DNA from: Serilophus lunatus
Lineage: Eukaryota; Chordata; Aves; Passeriformes; Eurylaimidae
Direction of reading: 5' to 3'
Assembly: GCA_013399895.1 (NCBI GenBank)
Contig: VXBA01003064.1
Span: forward strand, 252,527-316,526
DNA: 64,000 nt
In this document: piece by piece, positions 1-13,136 of the stretch
How the letters are laid out: every line of letters begins with the position of its first letter
How positions within the stretch are numbered: position 1 is the stretch's first letter
Translations under genes and position numbers: made by a program
Notes under the pieces: model-generated
What the model saw: the letters and a program-made list of their open reading frames with translations, nothing else
What the model was told of the DNA's origin: nothing
Databases searched by the model: none

Positions 1-1227
1 GGAATGTACATGGTTCAAATATCCTCCTGAACAAAAAGCTTCTAATAGTGTAAAAGCCTGAAAGCCTTAGATTCATCTGTTCCTGGGCTTGGTTCTATCT
101 AAGCAGCAATATGTCGAGTCACTTGGAGTGGGTCTTGAAAGTCTGGCAGTGTAAGAGAACATTCATGGTATTGAAAGACTGCTTGAAAGAATGGAGCTCG
201 TTTGGAAGTGAGTAATATGGGTCCAAGTCTGTAAGCTCTGTAAGTTTCTAAAGTCCCTGCTGTTTGCTTCTTTTCCTTAGCTAAAATTATTCTTTCTCTA
301 CTAATTCTTTTTTTTTTCCCCTCTGAGAAAACTGAAACTGCAGATCTTTCTTTTCCTCCAGTGAAAAAAAATACTTTTTAAATGCTGTAATCCTAAACAT
401 AAAATCTACACTTTATTTTAATTGCCTTGCAGCCTTACTTAGGACAAAAAGATCTGTGCTTCTGCAATTTACTGATCTGTTCTCACCCAAATGCTGGTAC
501 AATGAGCAGACTGGAAAACCTGAGAGGTATGTTACTGTGTAAAACCCAAAGGAACAGCAAGAACCATTACAACCCCACAGGGAGAATGGCAGCTGGTGTT
601 AGGTGGTGGCTTTTTCTTGATTCTCTTTATGTTCCTGCCAGGCTTCTTTTCTCTTGGACATGAAGTGTTTTGGTAAATCCAATTTATGGCATTAAGGACT
701 GTCTGAGTTCAAATATGCTGTGTGGATTTGTCACTGGGCAAGGCTCCCAGCACTGCTGCAGGTCTCCTTCCACAACTCCTGGCAATAATGCTCTTACAGC
801 ACCTTCTAGTGAACTGATCTTTAAACGTAGGAATTGTTCTTCCAGTTAAAAGTCTTGCAGGACTGATACTGACCATAATGTGCTGGAAAAGCTGGATGTC
901 AGCTGGTATCAGGGTGTCTTTCCTTGGAAGCTATCTTAATGAATCCGATGTGTGTGAACCAGAGAAATTGTGAGGCTGACAAAAGGGTTGACAACAGTTT
1001 GAGTCACCCTCTTGAATATATGCTGGAGGCAGGAACTTCTTGAAGCAGTTTCTTTCTCCCTCTCCCTGGAAGTGACCAGTGTCACTGTATGTGCAACAGA
1101 GTTCATATACAGAGGGGAGGAACCAAAACAATTTTGTTTCAAAGTATTTCAATGGCTTTGACTAATCTTCTGTAGAAACCAGAACTAGCACAGGAATGTG
1201 TGAAAGATGGCAGATTAGCATCTTCAG
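1..1227. other. Intergenic sequence, nothing recognised
   Basis: AT-rich sequence with short homopolymer runs (T-run near 307-317). Reading frames on both strands are short and carry no recognisable domain. I see no exon with convincing splice signals and no repeat family I can name. Confidence 0.5.
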
Positions 1228-1695
1228 AGAATTACAGAATGACAGAACAGGTAAGGTTGGGAGGCACCACAGAGGGCCATTTTGTCCCAGTACACATGAC
1301 ACAGGATTGTGTCCAGACAGTTCTTGAATATCTCCAGTGAGGGAGACTCCACAACCTCTCTGGGCTGTCTGTTCCAGTGCATGGTCACCTGCACAGCAAA
1401 GAAGTTCTTCCTCATATTCGGATGGAACTTTGGTCCAGCAGTTTCTGCCTGTTGCCTCTTGTCCTATTGCTTGGCACAACTGAGAAGAGCCTGGCTCCGT
1501 TTTCTTGGCACCCTCCCTTCAGATATTTTATACATGAATGATGTCCTCTCTGAATCATCTCTTCTTGAGGCTGAACAAGCCCACTCCCTCAGCTTTTCTT
1601 TGTAAGAGAGATGCTCCAGTTCCCTCATCATCTTTGTTGCCCTTCGCTGGACCTGCTCCAGGAGCTCCATGTCATATACACGTATACAGTCATCT
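1228..1695 (-). repeat. CR1 LINE fragment (3' part), reverse orientation
   Basis: Read on the minus strand, this gives the tail of the CR1 ORF2 protein with broken frames, including a block close to EQVQRRATKMMRELEHLSY. It is followed by the usual 3' end, seen on the plus strand as a degenerate 'attacagaatgacagaac' start. This 5'-truncated, 3'-anchored structure is typical of CR1 copies in birds. The coding part is decayed and is not a functional gene. Confidence 0.85.
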
Positions 1696-4600
1696 CTCAG
1701 CTTTATTTCCCTCTCACTCACAGCCCTCTCCCCACCCTCCTGCCCCTTGAAGGCATAGCCCATTTTTCTTACCTATTGTATTTTCTTCTCTTCTTGACTT
1801 CAAATGTTGGAAATGTTGACTCTGCTACTGTCAGTACAGGTAAGAGGGAAACATCTTGCCTTTATCTGCAGGCTTCTTATTAGCCCCAAATCTTCCACAG
1901 GACACGGAAACAGCCTTTTCCTTCACATGCTGGTCAGAAGCTCCTTCTGCAGCTCATTGCAAGACTGTTCTGAATTACCAAGGTAGGAAATTTTTGACAA
2001 GCAAAGTAGTCCTCAGATGTGAGTGCTAGGAATATCTGTCTTCATTAGAAATAGGGAATGCAATGAAGGAACAGAGCAAGAGGCTATTTCATACAGGCCC
2101 TAAGTACAATAGCATTCCAGTTTGGTGTGTAAATGTTTGCTCTGCTGCTCAAGTTTTAAGGTGTGACTTGAGCAGGTTCTACTTGGTTGAGACATAAACA
2201 GATTTACTACGATATATATCCATGGATACATAGTCATTAACTCAAGCTTTTGGGGAAGTTTTTTATTGTGAGTGTTTTTCAGGCAGTTCTAGAAGTCTTA
2301 TATAGAGAGGATACAAATCTTAGCAGGCTGTAAACTTATACACTTCTTTTTGATATTCTATATTTATTTGCCCATTTAGATGTCCATTATCTAGAATGCT
2401 GTGAAGCCTCTAACATAAGCAAGAGGTCAAAATAATAACCAGTGATCTTTCAGCAAAACATCCTTCCAGAGTTTCACTGGTACTTTTGGAAGCAGTATTA
2501 AGGGTCATCCACAAAGCTGAGAAATAAGCTTTAATGCCGGCATGGGCTTCTTTCAAAAACAGTAGGAGGAAAAGGATATTCTTCAGGATGAAGTAAAAAG
2601 GGATGTCTCTTTGCAGAGTGGTAGAGCTGGCTGGACTGTTGAAGGCCTTCTGAAATAAAGAATAGCATCAAGTGCAGCCACCAGGCTTGGAACCGACATG
2701 AAAATCTTTGCTTTTCTTCTAATGTCCACTTTTATAAATCTGTAAGTTACTGCTTTGATAGTGTAGGTCAAAGCTCAGTCTTGAATTCTGTCTTTGTGAA
2801 AGACATTTGTGTCAATACTTAATGTGTTGTCTTTTAAATCATCCTAGAGGCCACTTACATGTCAAGTTATTTCTATTCCTAATTGAACTTTGAAAAGAAG
2901 TGAAAATACTCAGTTGGAAGTTCTCAGGCTGGTGAGTGCAAGCTTAAAGACTTCTACTGTGATGTTTTATCAACACAAATTATTCAGTCCTTCAAACACT
3001 ACAAAACAAGAATTTTACGATCAGATTAAGTTGGTAATTGAGAGACTAAAGGAACTATACTCAGTTCAGAATAGAGAAACTACATGAAGCTGAGGTAGGA
3101 GGAGCACTTCAAGATCCCTGCTGCTTAAAAATCAGCAATATAGTGACACATGAGCGGAGAGAACTATATGAAGTTCAGAAAGATGAACAAAACCAGACTA
3201 AAGGTAAAGCCCACAGAAAACGAATTAAAGCCACAGATGAGAAATAAAACAAGAACTTCCTTGTCTGTCCTATTAAGCTGATCATGCCCAGCTGCTTACT
3301 GAGATGACTTGGCTTAACCACTTCTACGAAAAAGGATCTTTTTCCTTTACTGGGGGGTTGAGATTCAAATAGCATGAAATTGTACATGTATTAAGATAGA
3401 ACTAACCATGAAGAGTAGTAAAAAGAAACATGGTTGAACAAAGAGCATTATGCATTATGATTAGCTAGTTCAAAGTTTGTTTCAGTAAGACAATCCTGTT
3501 CAGTTTTCAAATGGAACAACATGGGTATTCAGCTAGTCAGAGAAAATCAGATTTTAACAGAAACTATTGCGAGGTGCCTTTTATTTTGGTCGTTTGATTG
3601 GGTTTTGGTTGGGGTTTTTTTTGGTACATAAATATGTTTAAAGGTGTTTTGCTTAACCACTTGACAGCAAATTAAATTTTCTTCAATGTGAAGCCAAATA
3701 TTCTATAGTAGAGGAAAAAATCAAAGTCAGATTTTCAGAGATTTTAATAGATTATCTACAATAACTCTTCTCTTACACACAGAATGCCTTCAATTTGCAA
3801 CAGTGGTGTGGAATACTTACCTAAGCAGGTGGAAGACCTTACACCTCCCTCAAAGTGGGATGTAAGCAGATGTTTCAGGAGCCATGAGGCTTTAAAAAGC
3901 TAAGAAATCTGAAAAGTGAAAAAATTATATAAAGTGCAACCTTTAAAGGAGTGCTTGGCTCCAGCAGAATGAAAATGAGAGATTCACTTCTCTCTTGACC
4001 TCCCCCTAGAAGGCAGCAAGGGCACTTCTCCTGAGAGGCCATATACTGCCCACACCTTTTCTTGGTCCCTGTTTGGGTGAACATAGGAGCCCCTTGTTGC
4101 TTGGGCTTGGACTGAAGATTTGGGCTATGAGGTAAGATCTAGAGTCTGAAAGGAAAAAACAGGAGTGGAAATCAGGGCAGGTGATTTTCCCACCAGTGAG
4201 TTCTGCAAGGACATAAGGAAGGCTGCCATCAGTAGAGGCCCAAGGCAGGCATATGAAGCTTCTGTTTCTAATGTAGACATCTATAACCAGCTATCTAGTT
4301 AAAAGACAATTAAATACTTACTGTGAACTCTGAGACATGTCATTTAGGCTGCTCTTGGCTTAAGGATATTTCTTACGGCTCTCTGCCCTTGGTTGATGCT
4401 TCAGACCAAGACAGCTATTAGCATGCTGCCTCCCTCATGTGCAGGTATCCATGTCAGGATGTCTGTAACTTAGTAATCTTCCTTCCAAGCATCGCTAGAG
4501 ATAACTATAGAAGAAATTCTGATTAAAATGACTTAATATTGACAAAAAACCCAGTGTTGTTTTGTAGAACTGTTTCTGCTTCAAGACGAGGGGGAGTGTG

Positions 4601-7600
4601 GCATTAGCTGGTGAAAAAATGACTACCTCTGGCATTTCAAGGGAGCAGGGCATGCTCATAGCAGATGGTCATGTCTTTTACATCCTTGTATCTCCATGCA
4701 GAGCTGTTACTGAGGAAATGCCAGAGGAAACAACTGGATCAGCTTTGGCAGCAAGAACTCAATGTGAATGTAGGGATTTTCTTTCTGCCTTTTCCAAGAA
4801 ATCAAAGATGTTGCAAGTGACCAACTTGAAAGAGTTGCCCAGAACTAGAGCTTTTTGGAACCTGTTACTTCACATTATATTTCTCAATACAGCAATGTCT
4901 TGCTGCAGTACCTGAAAGCACTTGTCTTCCACACATACTAGTATTGAAAACTCTGCCATTATGACCTAACTGTACTCAAAATGATCTGCCAGCAAACTCA
5001 TTTCTAACTCCCTTGAAACCATAAAGGATAGGTGTCTTCTTCCCAAAACACATCTGAGCTCTGTGCTCTGGTGCCCTGGAGTCAGTCTGCAGATCTCTAT
5101 GACCTTTAGCTTACACTTTGATAAAGACTTGGAGAAACCTCCAGTTTCACTTCAGTCATGGGAAGGAGCTGAATTGGAGGTCAGAGCAAGTCAGCCTAAA
5201 AACCAGCCTTAGCCAAGAGCTTTCAAAATTTCTTTTGAGACATGCCTTTGACTCAAAGCAAACCCAACTGTGCTTCTCCAATGTTTGTGCATGCCAGGGA
5301 ACAGGACATCAGCCCTTGTTTCAGCAGGATGAAGTTTTATGCCTATCTCTAAATCATTTTCATTCACATTTTATTTCTGTAATTGAATGGATCCTTCTAC
5401 ATCACATGTTTTCTATACTTGTAATTTCACAAATTGCTTTCCTGTTGCCTCACAGTATTTTCTACCCAAATATTGTTTCCATTTTTATTATCAAGATTAG
5501 CTGACATGCCAGATTGAAAAAACAATCATAGCTGACCAGTGCTGGGTATCTGGGGAAAAGTCTTAGAATTCATTTCTAAACTAAAAGGTAAGAAAAAGTG
5601 CTAACTCATCAATATTTCTGGCTTTCTAAGGATTACCGGGCATCTCATGATGTTAAAATACCACTTTTTTGCAGTCCTTAGTGCTCCTTTTGAAGATAGC
5701 TACAGACAGGCACAACTCTCTAAAGAGTTCCTCTGCCAAGTATTCAGCATAGATTGACAGGATCTTAAGCCTTAATAGCTGCTTTAGGGTAGAGGAGTTG
5801 CACTGGGAATAGAACTGCTTTTGGGAAACAAAATTCAGAATTTTGGAGAAGGGTTTGAAATCTGCACATAATGGCAAGGATATCCATCTGGTTCCCGAAT
5901 CATTTCTTGACACAGGGAAAACATTGCAGGGAGGGCTCTGGAGTAGTGTGGGTGATAATCCTCTCACCCTCCCTGTCTGATTCACTCATCATTCCCTTCC
6001 TTTCTGACAGATGAATTAAGAGCCCCTTTGTACATCAGCCTGTAGCTGGATAAAAGTGAGCTGAGCTTACAAACTGTGGAATTACCACATTGCCATTATT
6101 AGTGGATTTTTTTTCTCACACTAATGGGGTCAGTCACAGCAGGATATTTGCTGTAAGATTCTCTCTATCTATTTTTTGGGTAGTTGTAGTTCCATAACTT
6201 TGCAAGAATTTCCTATAGCCTGAACTGAGACGGAAGTCATCAGTCCTGGATTTCCTGATGGATCCTGTGAGTATGGGATGCTGCCCAGTAGTTGATTCTT
6301 ACAATTGTTCAGCTCAAAGGAAAATTACTGCACCCTTTTTTCCTTTTATTTGCTTTTACTTTTGCATACTGGCAGGATTTAGGGTTGTTGCAATGACTCA
6401 TCTGAACCTTGTGCAAAGAGGTTGTCACCTGTAAAAAAAATAATATTTCTGAATTATTATCAGACCCGGTTACTATCTAGCTAAACCCTGAAATAGCAGT
6501 GTGTGCTTCTGGCCAAACTACAGCTCTTTTGAAACAACTCAGCAGAAATATGTGGCAACTACTTCATACAGATCGAGTCTATGATAAGTCCAAGGTCTAG
6601 TTTGGGGTAGATTTTTTTAGAGGGTTGATTAATAGAAAAAGTTCTTGATCTGTGTTACTTTTATAAATGCCTTTGACTGAAATGTTATTGTAATGTTAGT
6701 ATTGTTTAGGAGCCTTAAGTACTGATTCATCTGAATACAGCTGATAATAATGCATCTTTTTCAGGAGTTTCCAGTTGAGGCACTGGATGATGGTATGTCT
6801 GGAATCTCTCCACTCCCCCCGTGCAGCAAATGCCGGAGCTCTGAAGGTTTGAAGGACAAATAATTTTGCTCTGCACCTTTTTCTGTAGTGTGGCAAATAC
6901 AGTGTATCCATTGTGCTTGCTAAGGAATCCAGGCTAACAACAGTGCATTTATTAAATGACTTTCTATGCTTCTGTTGGTTTTTTTTTCCCCAGAGATGTT
7001 CAAATGAAGGTTGAACTTTTTGTGCCATGTTATCTGTGAGTAGTTTTTTTCTTTCTATTTCTAAGTTAAAAGCCATATTGGACTTCTTTGTCCAGCAAAA
7101 TCTTGCTGGCTTGGTGATACTTTCATCCCAGAGATAACTGTCGTCTTCCCTGATCTGAGTTCCCTGAACAATGAGTAAGTAGTTAGCTTCATATTGTAGT
7201 GAAAGTCTGCTATAGTGGGAATTAGGGGTGGACACAGCATTAGGATACTCAGATATCCCTTCTTTACTGCAGAAAAATTATGGAACTGGAAGAAGAAAAC
7301 TGAAGAGTATTCTAACATTCCTTTATCCTATTCCAAAAGGGAAGGTCAAACCCTTAATTATGTTAAATAATTGCTATAGATGTCATCTAAGTTTCCTATA
7401 AATGTAAACCATTAGTCTGCACTATGCCTCAATGAGCCTGTACTGGTTATATACCTCCCACTTACATAGCTTTCCAGGAGAGTCATGGAAGCTTACATAG
7501 TGCTATCACAGCATGCTTTCCTGTGACTGTGTTCTTAAAGTCAACACTGCTGGCCAGCACTACAACTTTGTACTCCAAGCAAGGCAACACAAGCACAGAG

Positions 7601-10600
7601 GCTTCCAATTGTTGATATGCAGTTTTGACTAGGAAGAAAGAATAAAAATCCTTGTACCAAAACACTCTCAGCTTAAAAACTCAATTTTACTGTGAACTAA
7701 CAGACAAGCTGAACAAGGTGGCATGATTCGTCCGTCCTCACAAAATGGATTTCTGACTGTGAGATTTCCACGTAAAATAATACAAGCCAGCTAGCTTGAA
7801 TGTATTCTCCTCTTGAAAGAGACAGGCCATTGATTCCTGTGTGAAGACAGGCTTTTCTAGCCCTGCTCCTTTGGAAGAACCAAATGTAATGTAGTGTACG
7901 TTAGTTTCGGCATCAAGGGGCAAAGTAGTTTCAGGACTCTGAAGTGTAACAAACAAAAACCTGCATCACACAGCTACTTATGTTTTCCCTTCAGAGATGA
8001 GGAATACTTGGATCCTACAGCACTGTCAGCTGTAAACCCCTGCACTTAGGTGTATCAGCTTCAAAGAGTTTTAACTGTTTGCCTTGGAACGTTTATGGCA
8101 GAAAGAGACCTTCAGTCCAAGGAGCTGTTGCTCACTCATCAGCAGGGCACCAAGTCAGAGGAGACCTGAATGCAGAGAGAGGCTAACTGAGCTGTGAGGT
8201 CTTTTTCAGATGAGCCATGAGTGAGAATGACTGGAGGGTTAGTCATTGCAGAATTCCTTGGTGAATGTGGCTGTTTTAATGGAGCTCAGAGAGATTCTTC
8301 CTCAGCCTAGCATCTCCACTGGGCACAGGACAATGGGCAAAGCTTCATAAAGCAATGGGTTTTGCCATCCTGGCAGTCATATCTTCTGGGGTGTGAGCTC
8401 TCTGCTCACCTGTTGTCACTGTCAAATGCTCAGGCTGTGCCCTAAATTCAGCTACTGAGTCACTTAGCTGGTTCTGGGTTTTTATGTCTGCAGCTCAGTG
8501 GTGTGAGAGCACTCAGCTACAACTTTGTCCTCATGCTAGCAAAATGAGGGGATGTGCTCAGAGTTGAGCAACATGCCAAGTAGATCCCATCTTCTGGAAA
8601 TAGCTGGATAAAAAGTTGACTTCCTAAATGTGATAGATAGCCTAGTGTAATAGCAAACTCATCAAATAGCTGATGTGTTTCCCCATAGAGAAAGCACTAG
8701 GGTGTCAAACTTTACAGAAATTTAAAAACAACTGTGTTGTTTTTAATGACTCTTCGAACTAATATGGAAAATCCTTATATTACAAACCTAGGAATCGTTT
8801 TGTCTCACTGTCAGTCAATGGCTCAGACACGCCGCCAGGGGGAAGAATTTGTCTGTCTTTGAGGTACCAGGCCTCCATTCCTAGGACTATTTAAAACAAT
8901 ATTAATTCTAGGAGAGAAATCCAACTGCTTTGATGATGAAACAGTGTCCTGCAACCTGAAGCCTTCAGTAGGTTATAAATAAGGGGGTTTTGTTTGGTTG
9001 ATTGGGTTTTTTTGTTTGGGTTTTTTTTTCGTGGTTTAATGCAGAATGCAAACCTTCCTTGAAACTACGTTTTTCTTTGGAAAATAAATCATTGGCTGCT
9101 TTTCCCTCCCTGCCTCCCTTCCTCCCTGCCTTCTTTTCTTTCATAAGAATGCTGCTGGCAGTTTGTAGCTTTTGGATTCTAGTGCTATCTGAAATACAGG
9201 TTAATACTACTGAAATACTTAAAACAATGAAAATTTAAAATTCTTAATAACCTAAGGTGCAAATATATTGTTCTTTGTTTCCAGCCTGCAGCCTAAAAGT
9301 TTATAGCAGTTGGATGTCTCCTGAGATTTATGAGCATAAGCTAGCCCTGGTGGCTTTTCAGAAGGTCCATATAATGTAAACTTTTGCAAAAGGAATGCAG
9401 TAACACTGTGATATAGTCACTCATGTTTATTCCCAATATTTTGTCTTTTGAATGAAGTGCTTTTTGGTGTGCAGATGTTCTACTGAAAACAGCAAAATTG
9501 GATTTTTCAAAGAATGTCAGCTATTTCAATTGAAGTAAGATGTTCTTATACCTTATTTTTCCTCCAGGAAGTAGTCAAGCAGACAAATATGACTGTGAAT
9601 ACTGGTAACTCACATGGGGGGAAGCGAGGTGTTATGTGTTTGGTTTTTTTTATTTAATTTAGGATCAAGCACGTGTTTATTACAGAGAAAATCTCTCACC
9701 TGCTGTGCTTTGGTTTGCATAGCAGAGTGGGCTTTAAGCATGGGGCTGGTTTGGGTGAAATTAAACTTGAAGGAGGGCTCTGGGAGTGCCTCTAATGCGC
9801 TTTAGCCACAAACACAGGACCAGTTGCTGGGACTAGACTAAAGCTAGTCTGAAGTAACAATTGCTAAAGTAGACATGGTGTGGCTGTCTGGTCCTCAGCA
9901 CCAAATGCTTTGCAGAGATTGGGCTAATTGCAGATGTAGGCACAGACAGATGTTGAAGTAGTCTGTAAATTTTCTTTAGGAAGTCTTTAAGCTGTCAAGC
10001 CAAAATTGCACAATTATACAGGCTCTACATGCATCCTAAAAACCTGGACAAATCCTACCTATAGCTTCCTGCTGTCTCTTAAACCGTGTGTATATTAAGC
10101 TGTGAATGTGTCCACAATAGCCTCTGACTGTTGCAGATGGGAACTGGCTTTCTGTAGCTGCAAAACTGCAAATTCCACCTCTACCTTTACTGCACATAGT
10201 GTTTGATTGAACTCTGCAAAATAGTCCACTTTTAGCTGAGAGTCTTTTCAGGAGGAAGTGTTACTGTCACTGCTTTGAGCAGCAAGTTTTACTGCTGACT
10301 TTTGAAATTTGCTTTTGTAGAGAGGGAGTTGGCAATGGCACCTTCTGTTTCTTCTTCTAATCCCCAGAACTATATTCATCTTCTCTGCACACTCCTCCCT
10401 ACCTGCAGCTGCAGAAGAGCTGAGTGATTTATCAACAAGCACAGAGGGAAAGCTCTGTGACCCTAGGCTTGCTAAGAGCAATACACTTCTGCTCCGGGAA
10501 GGGCCTCAAAACCTTCTTATCCTAAAATTTGTGAAAAAAGAAGTCCTGTAAATTTTTATTCTTTTGGTGAAAGTCTTGCTGTAATTACTGAACTTAAGGG

Positions 10601-11315
10601 TATTGACTTTTAAAAATATGAATGCAGAAATCATATTAAGAAGCCTCATTAATTACGCTAGTAGAATGAAATCTAAGACTTCATAATGTTCTGTGCAACA
10701 TTATTTTGTTACCTGTTCTACAGACCTTTCCAAAGTGTATCACACAGCTAATGCTGTGACTCCTTGCACTGTAGCTTTGTACACACTCTGACGATGTGGA
10801 TGTAATCCTGCTACTTGTCAAGTAGCAGAGCATCATCTGAATTTTACTGGTAAGAGTGACTTGTCTGAAGTTACAGAGGGAAAAAATTATAATCTTGATC
10901 TCGATTCTCAGCGGAGTTCTCTCTGTCTGACTGCCTAAATGTAAGGGATAAAAATTGGATCAGTGGAAAACTGGCGTAGCTTGTCAGCTGTTATCCCTGC
11001 ATTCACTGTGCCTTTTGAGCTTGCTTGCTTCCCTTTTAGGGACATGGTTTTTAAATTTAACTAACATGCTGTTACTCTTTTCTCTATCAGACATGGAAAA
11101 GCTTGAATTAATTGCATTACAACACTGGTATGTGCAGGAGCTGAGAATGTACTTGGGGCCCACTGTGCTGCTACACCTGGGAGAACTGCCACTGCCAGCA
11201 GCAAGCATGAGACCTGAAAGTAAACTTGGCTCTCTTGTTCTCATTGCAGAGTGCAGTTGCCTTGTCTGTGCTGCCTCTGCCTCTAGCACTCACTGCGTTC
11301 TACATAGTGTACATA
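1696..11315. other. Gene desert upstream of CFAP206
   Basis: About 9.6 kb with no exon that I can tie to a known gene. The longest open frames (minus 6696-7235, plus 5118-5504) have no recognisable domain, and their lengths are within what chance gives in this amount of sequence. In mammals C6orf163 and SMIM8 lie on this side of CFAP206. I looked for their characteristic coding segments on both strands and saw none here. Simple pyrimidine tracts occur near 9004-9135. Confidence 0.5.
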
Positions 11316-11394
11316 CACTCTTCGTGTATACACGTACGTGTGTATGTACCTATGTATTGTATTCATTTATAGGTGTGCAGATACATTTATCTGT
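11316..11394. repeat. Imperfect TG/TA (TATG-like) simple repeat
   Basis: Alternating purine-pyrimidine sequence rich in TGTA, TATG and ACGTACGTG steps. Similar material reappears at 11633-11672, 12083-12200 and 13137-13230, as if one low-complexity tract had been split by several transposon insertions. Confidence 0.6.
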
Positions 11395-11530
11395 ACTGAC
11401 TCTGGCTGGGATGGAGTTAGCTTTCTTCTCAGCATCTCCTGTGGTGATGTGCTTTGGATTTGTGGTGTGTTGTTAACACACTAGTGTTTTGGTGGTGTGC
11501 TTGCATGGCTGGGCTCAAGGGTCTCTTTTT
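11395..11530 (+). mobile_element. Degraded ERVL-type LTR fragment
   Basis: The order of short blocks (ctggctgggatggagttag, then ctttggatttgtggtgtg, then taacacactagtgttttgg) follows the start of the better-preserved LTR at 41277-41827 in this window. This suggests an older or truncated 5' piece of a related LTR. Boundaries are approximate. Confidence 0.55.
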
Positions 11531-11559
11531 CCCACTCTGCTCCCCCACCTGGCCATTCA

Positions 11560-11630
11560 CTGAATGGTTTGGATTGGAAGGGACCTGAAAGATCATCTAG
11601 TTCTAACTAACTAACCCTGCTGCCATGGGG
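11560..11630 (-). repeat. CR1 3'-end stub, reverse orientation
   Basis: The plus strand reads gaatggtttggattggaagg followed by a 'gatcatctagtt' block and 'ctgccatggg'. This is the standard reverse complement of a CR1 3' terminus. Only about 70 bp are kept. Confidence 0.8.
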
Positions 11631-11674
11631 GTATATATGTTGTATGTATGAGTATGTATGTGTCTAGTGGAGGG

Positions 11675-12082
11675 ACATAAAAATAATTACGATTCTGGAA
11701 CGTCTTTCTTATGAGGAGAGACTGAAGGAGCTGGGCCTGTGTACTGAGAAGAAGTCTCATTAATGCATATTAAATATCTCAAAGGCAGTTGCCAAGAGGA
11801 TGGTGCCAGACTCTTTTCATGCCCAGTGACAGGATGAGGAGCAATGGCCATAAACTAAAAGACAAGAAGTTTCACATCAATATGAGGAAGAATTTCTTTA
11901 TGTTGAGGGTGCAGAATACTAGAACAGGCTGCTCAGTGAAGTCTCCCTCTGCAGAGACATTCCAAACCCGCCTGGATGAGTTCCTGTGTAACCTTTCTGG
12001 GTGACCCTGCCTTGGCAGGGAGGTTGGACTGGATGACCTCCAGAGGTGCCTTCCAACCCTAACGATTCTGTGATTCTGTGAT
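11675..12082 (+). repeat. CR1 LINE 3' fragment, forward orientation
   Basis: This holds the end of ORF2 in broken frames, then the typical 3' region: 'gaccctgccttggcagggag', 'ggttggactggatgacctcc', and the terminal repeats 'gattctgtgattctgtgat' ending near 12082. The copy is 5' truncated. It sits inside the TG/TA-rich block upstream of CFAP206. Confidence 0.92.
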
Positions 12083-12200
12083 ACAGGGGTACATATACCC
12101 ATGCACAGTATGCATGCATGTTTAAACATACATATGTACATATATTTATGCATACCTACATACGGCCATAGCCGCGGACATCCACATACATGGTTTTATG
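12083..12200. repeat. CATA/TATG-rich simple repeat
   Basis: Runs of acatac, atgcatgcatg and acatatgtacatata. It lies between the CR1 copy and the solo LTR, and looks like a continuation of the low-complexity tract on either side. Confidence 0.6.
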
Positions 12201-12205
12201 CCCAC

Positions 12206-13131
12206 TGTATTGGTTTTTCTGTGGCCAGGTTTTGGTGGCAGTGGGGGGGGGCTGAGGGAGAGGCTTCTTCGAGAAGCTACTGGAAGTTTCCCCATGCCCA
12301 GGCTGTGCCCGCTGCTGGCCAAGGCCAGGCCAATCAGTAGTTGACAGAACGCCTCTGTGATAACATATTTAAGAAGGAAGAAAAAAAAAAAAGTAGTTGG
12401 AAATGAAGATGGCTGCCGGAGAGGAGCAGAGTGAGAGCCTGTGAACAACAACGCAGACACCAAGGTCAGTGGAGAAGGAGGGGGAGGAGATGCTCCTGGC
12501 GCCGGAGCTGAGATCCAGCTGCAGCCCATGGTGCAGACCATGGTGAAGCAGNNNNNNNNNNNNNNNNNNNNNNNNNNNNNNNNNNNNNNNNNNNNNNNNN
12601 NNNNNNNNNNNNNNNNNNNNNNNNNNNNNNNNNNNNNNNNNNNNNNNNNNNNNNNNNNNNNNNNNNNNNNNNNNGCTGCCCATGGGATGGACTCTCGCCG
12701 GAGCAGTTTGTGAGAGGAACTGTATCCTGTGAGGGATGGACCCCATGGAATGCGGCTGGAAGGACTCCTCTTCCCAAGCAGCGGCTGAGAACAGCAGCTG
12801 ACCACAGCAACACCTCCCCCCCACCTCGCCTTTTTTCCCTTGACCGCTGCAGGAGAATAGGTTGGATGTAAGAAGGAGGGGGTGGGGGGTAAAAGGTGTC
12901 TTTTAGTGTCTCACTCTTAGCTCTGATCTTGTTAGTAATAAATTTGATTATTATTCCCACATGGAGTCTTGTTTTGCCTGTGACGGTGATTAAGAAAGAA
13001 TCTGCTGTAGTTGTTATCATGAATAGCGAAACCTCTCGTTATATTCTCTCTCTCCTCTATAGCTGGGCAAGGGGGAGTGAGAAGGTGGCTGTAGTGGGCC
13101 CCTGGCACTCAGCCCAGATTAAACCCCTACA
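12206..13131 (+). mobile_element. Solo LTR of an avian endogenous retrovirus
   Basis: The element begins TGTATTGG and ends CCCCTACA (TG...CA ends). It is flanked by the identical 5-bp sequence cccac at 12201-12205 and 13132-13136, which I read as the target-site duplication. Inside there is a TATA-like tatttaag at about 12366 and a polyadenylation signal AATAAA near 12938. The middle contains a GC-rich 'cccatggtgcagaccatgg' motif of a kind that is tandemly repeated in related bird LTRs, which probably explains the assembly gap. No internal retroviral genes are present. The 3' end lies 317 bp upstream of the CFAP206 start codon. Confidence 0.88.
12552..12674. other. Assembly gap (123 N) inside the solo LTR
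   Basis: A run of 123 undetermined bases. Open frames that seem to read across it on either strand are artefacts of unknown codons. Confidence 0.99.
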
Positions 13132-13136
13132 CCCAC

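Noticed and set aside
2890..3087. Possible exon with helical peptide and a donor-like site (ctggtgagtg at about 2930)
   Set aside because: No matching acceptor or partner exon, and no recognised protein.
6696..7235. 179-codon minus-strand open frame in the upstream desert
   Set aside because: No domain, no splice or promoter context. The length is about what is expected once by chance in this amount of two-strand sequence.
10955..11476. 173-codon plus-strand open frame rich in hydrophobic residues
   Set aside because: It runs through the TG/TA simple repeat and into an LTR fragment. The hydrophobicity comes from low-complexity T-rich sequence.
12146..13020. Long frames reading through the N gap on both strands
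   Set aside because: They exist only because unknown codons cannot be stops. The sequence is a non-coding LTR.
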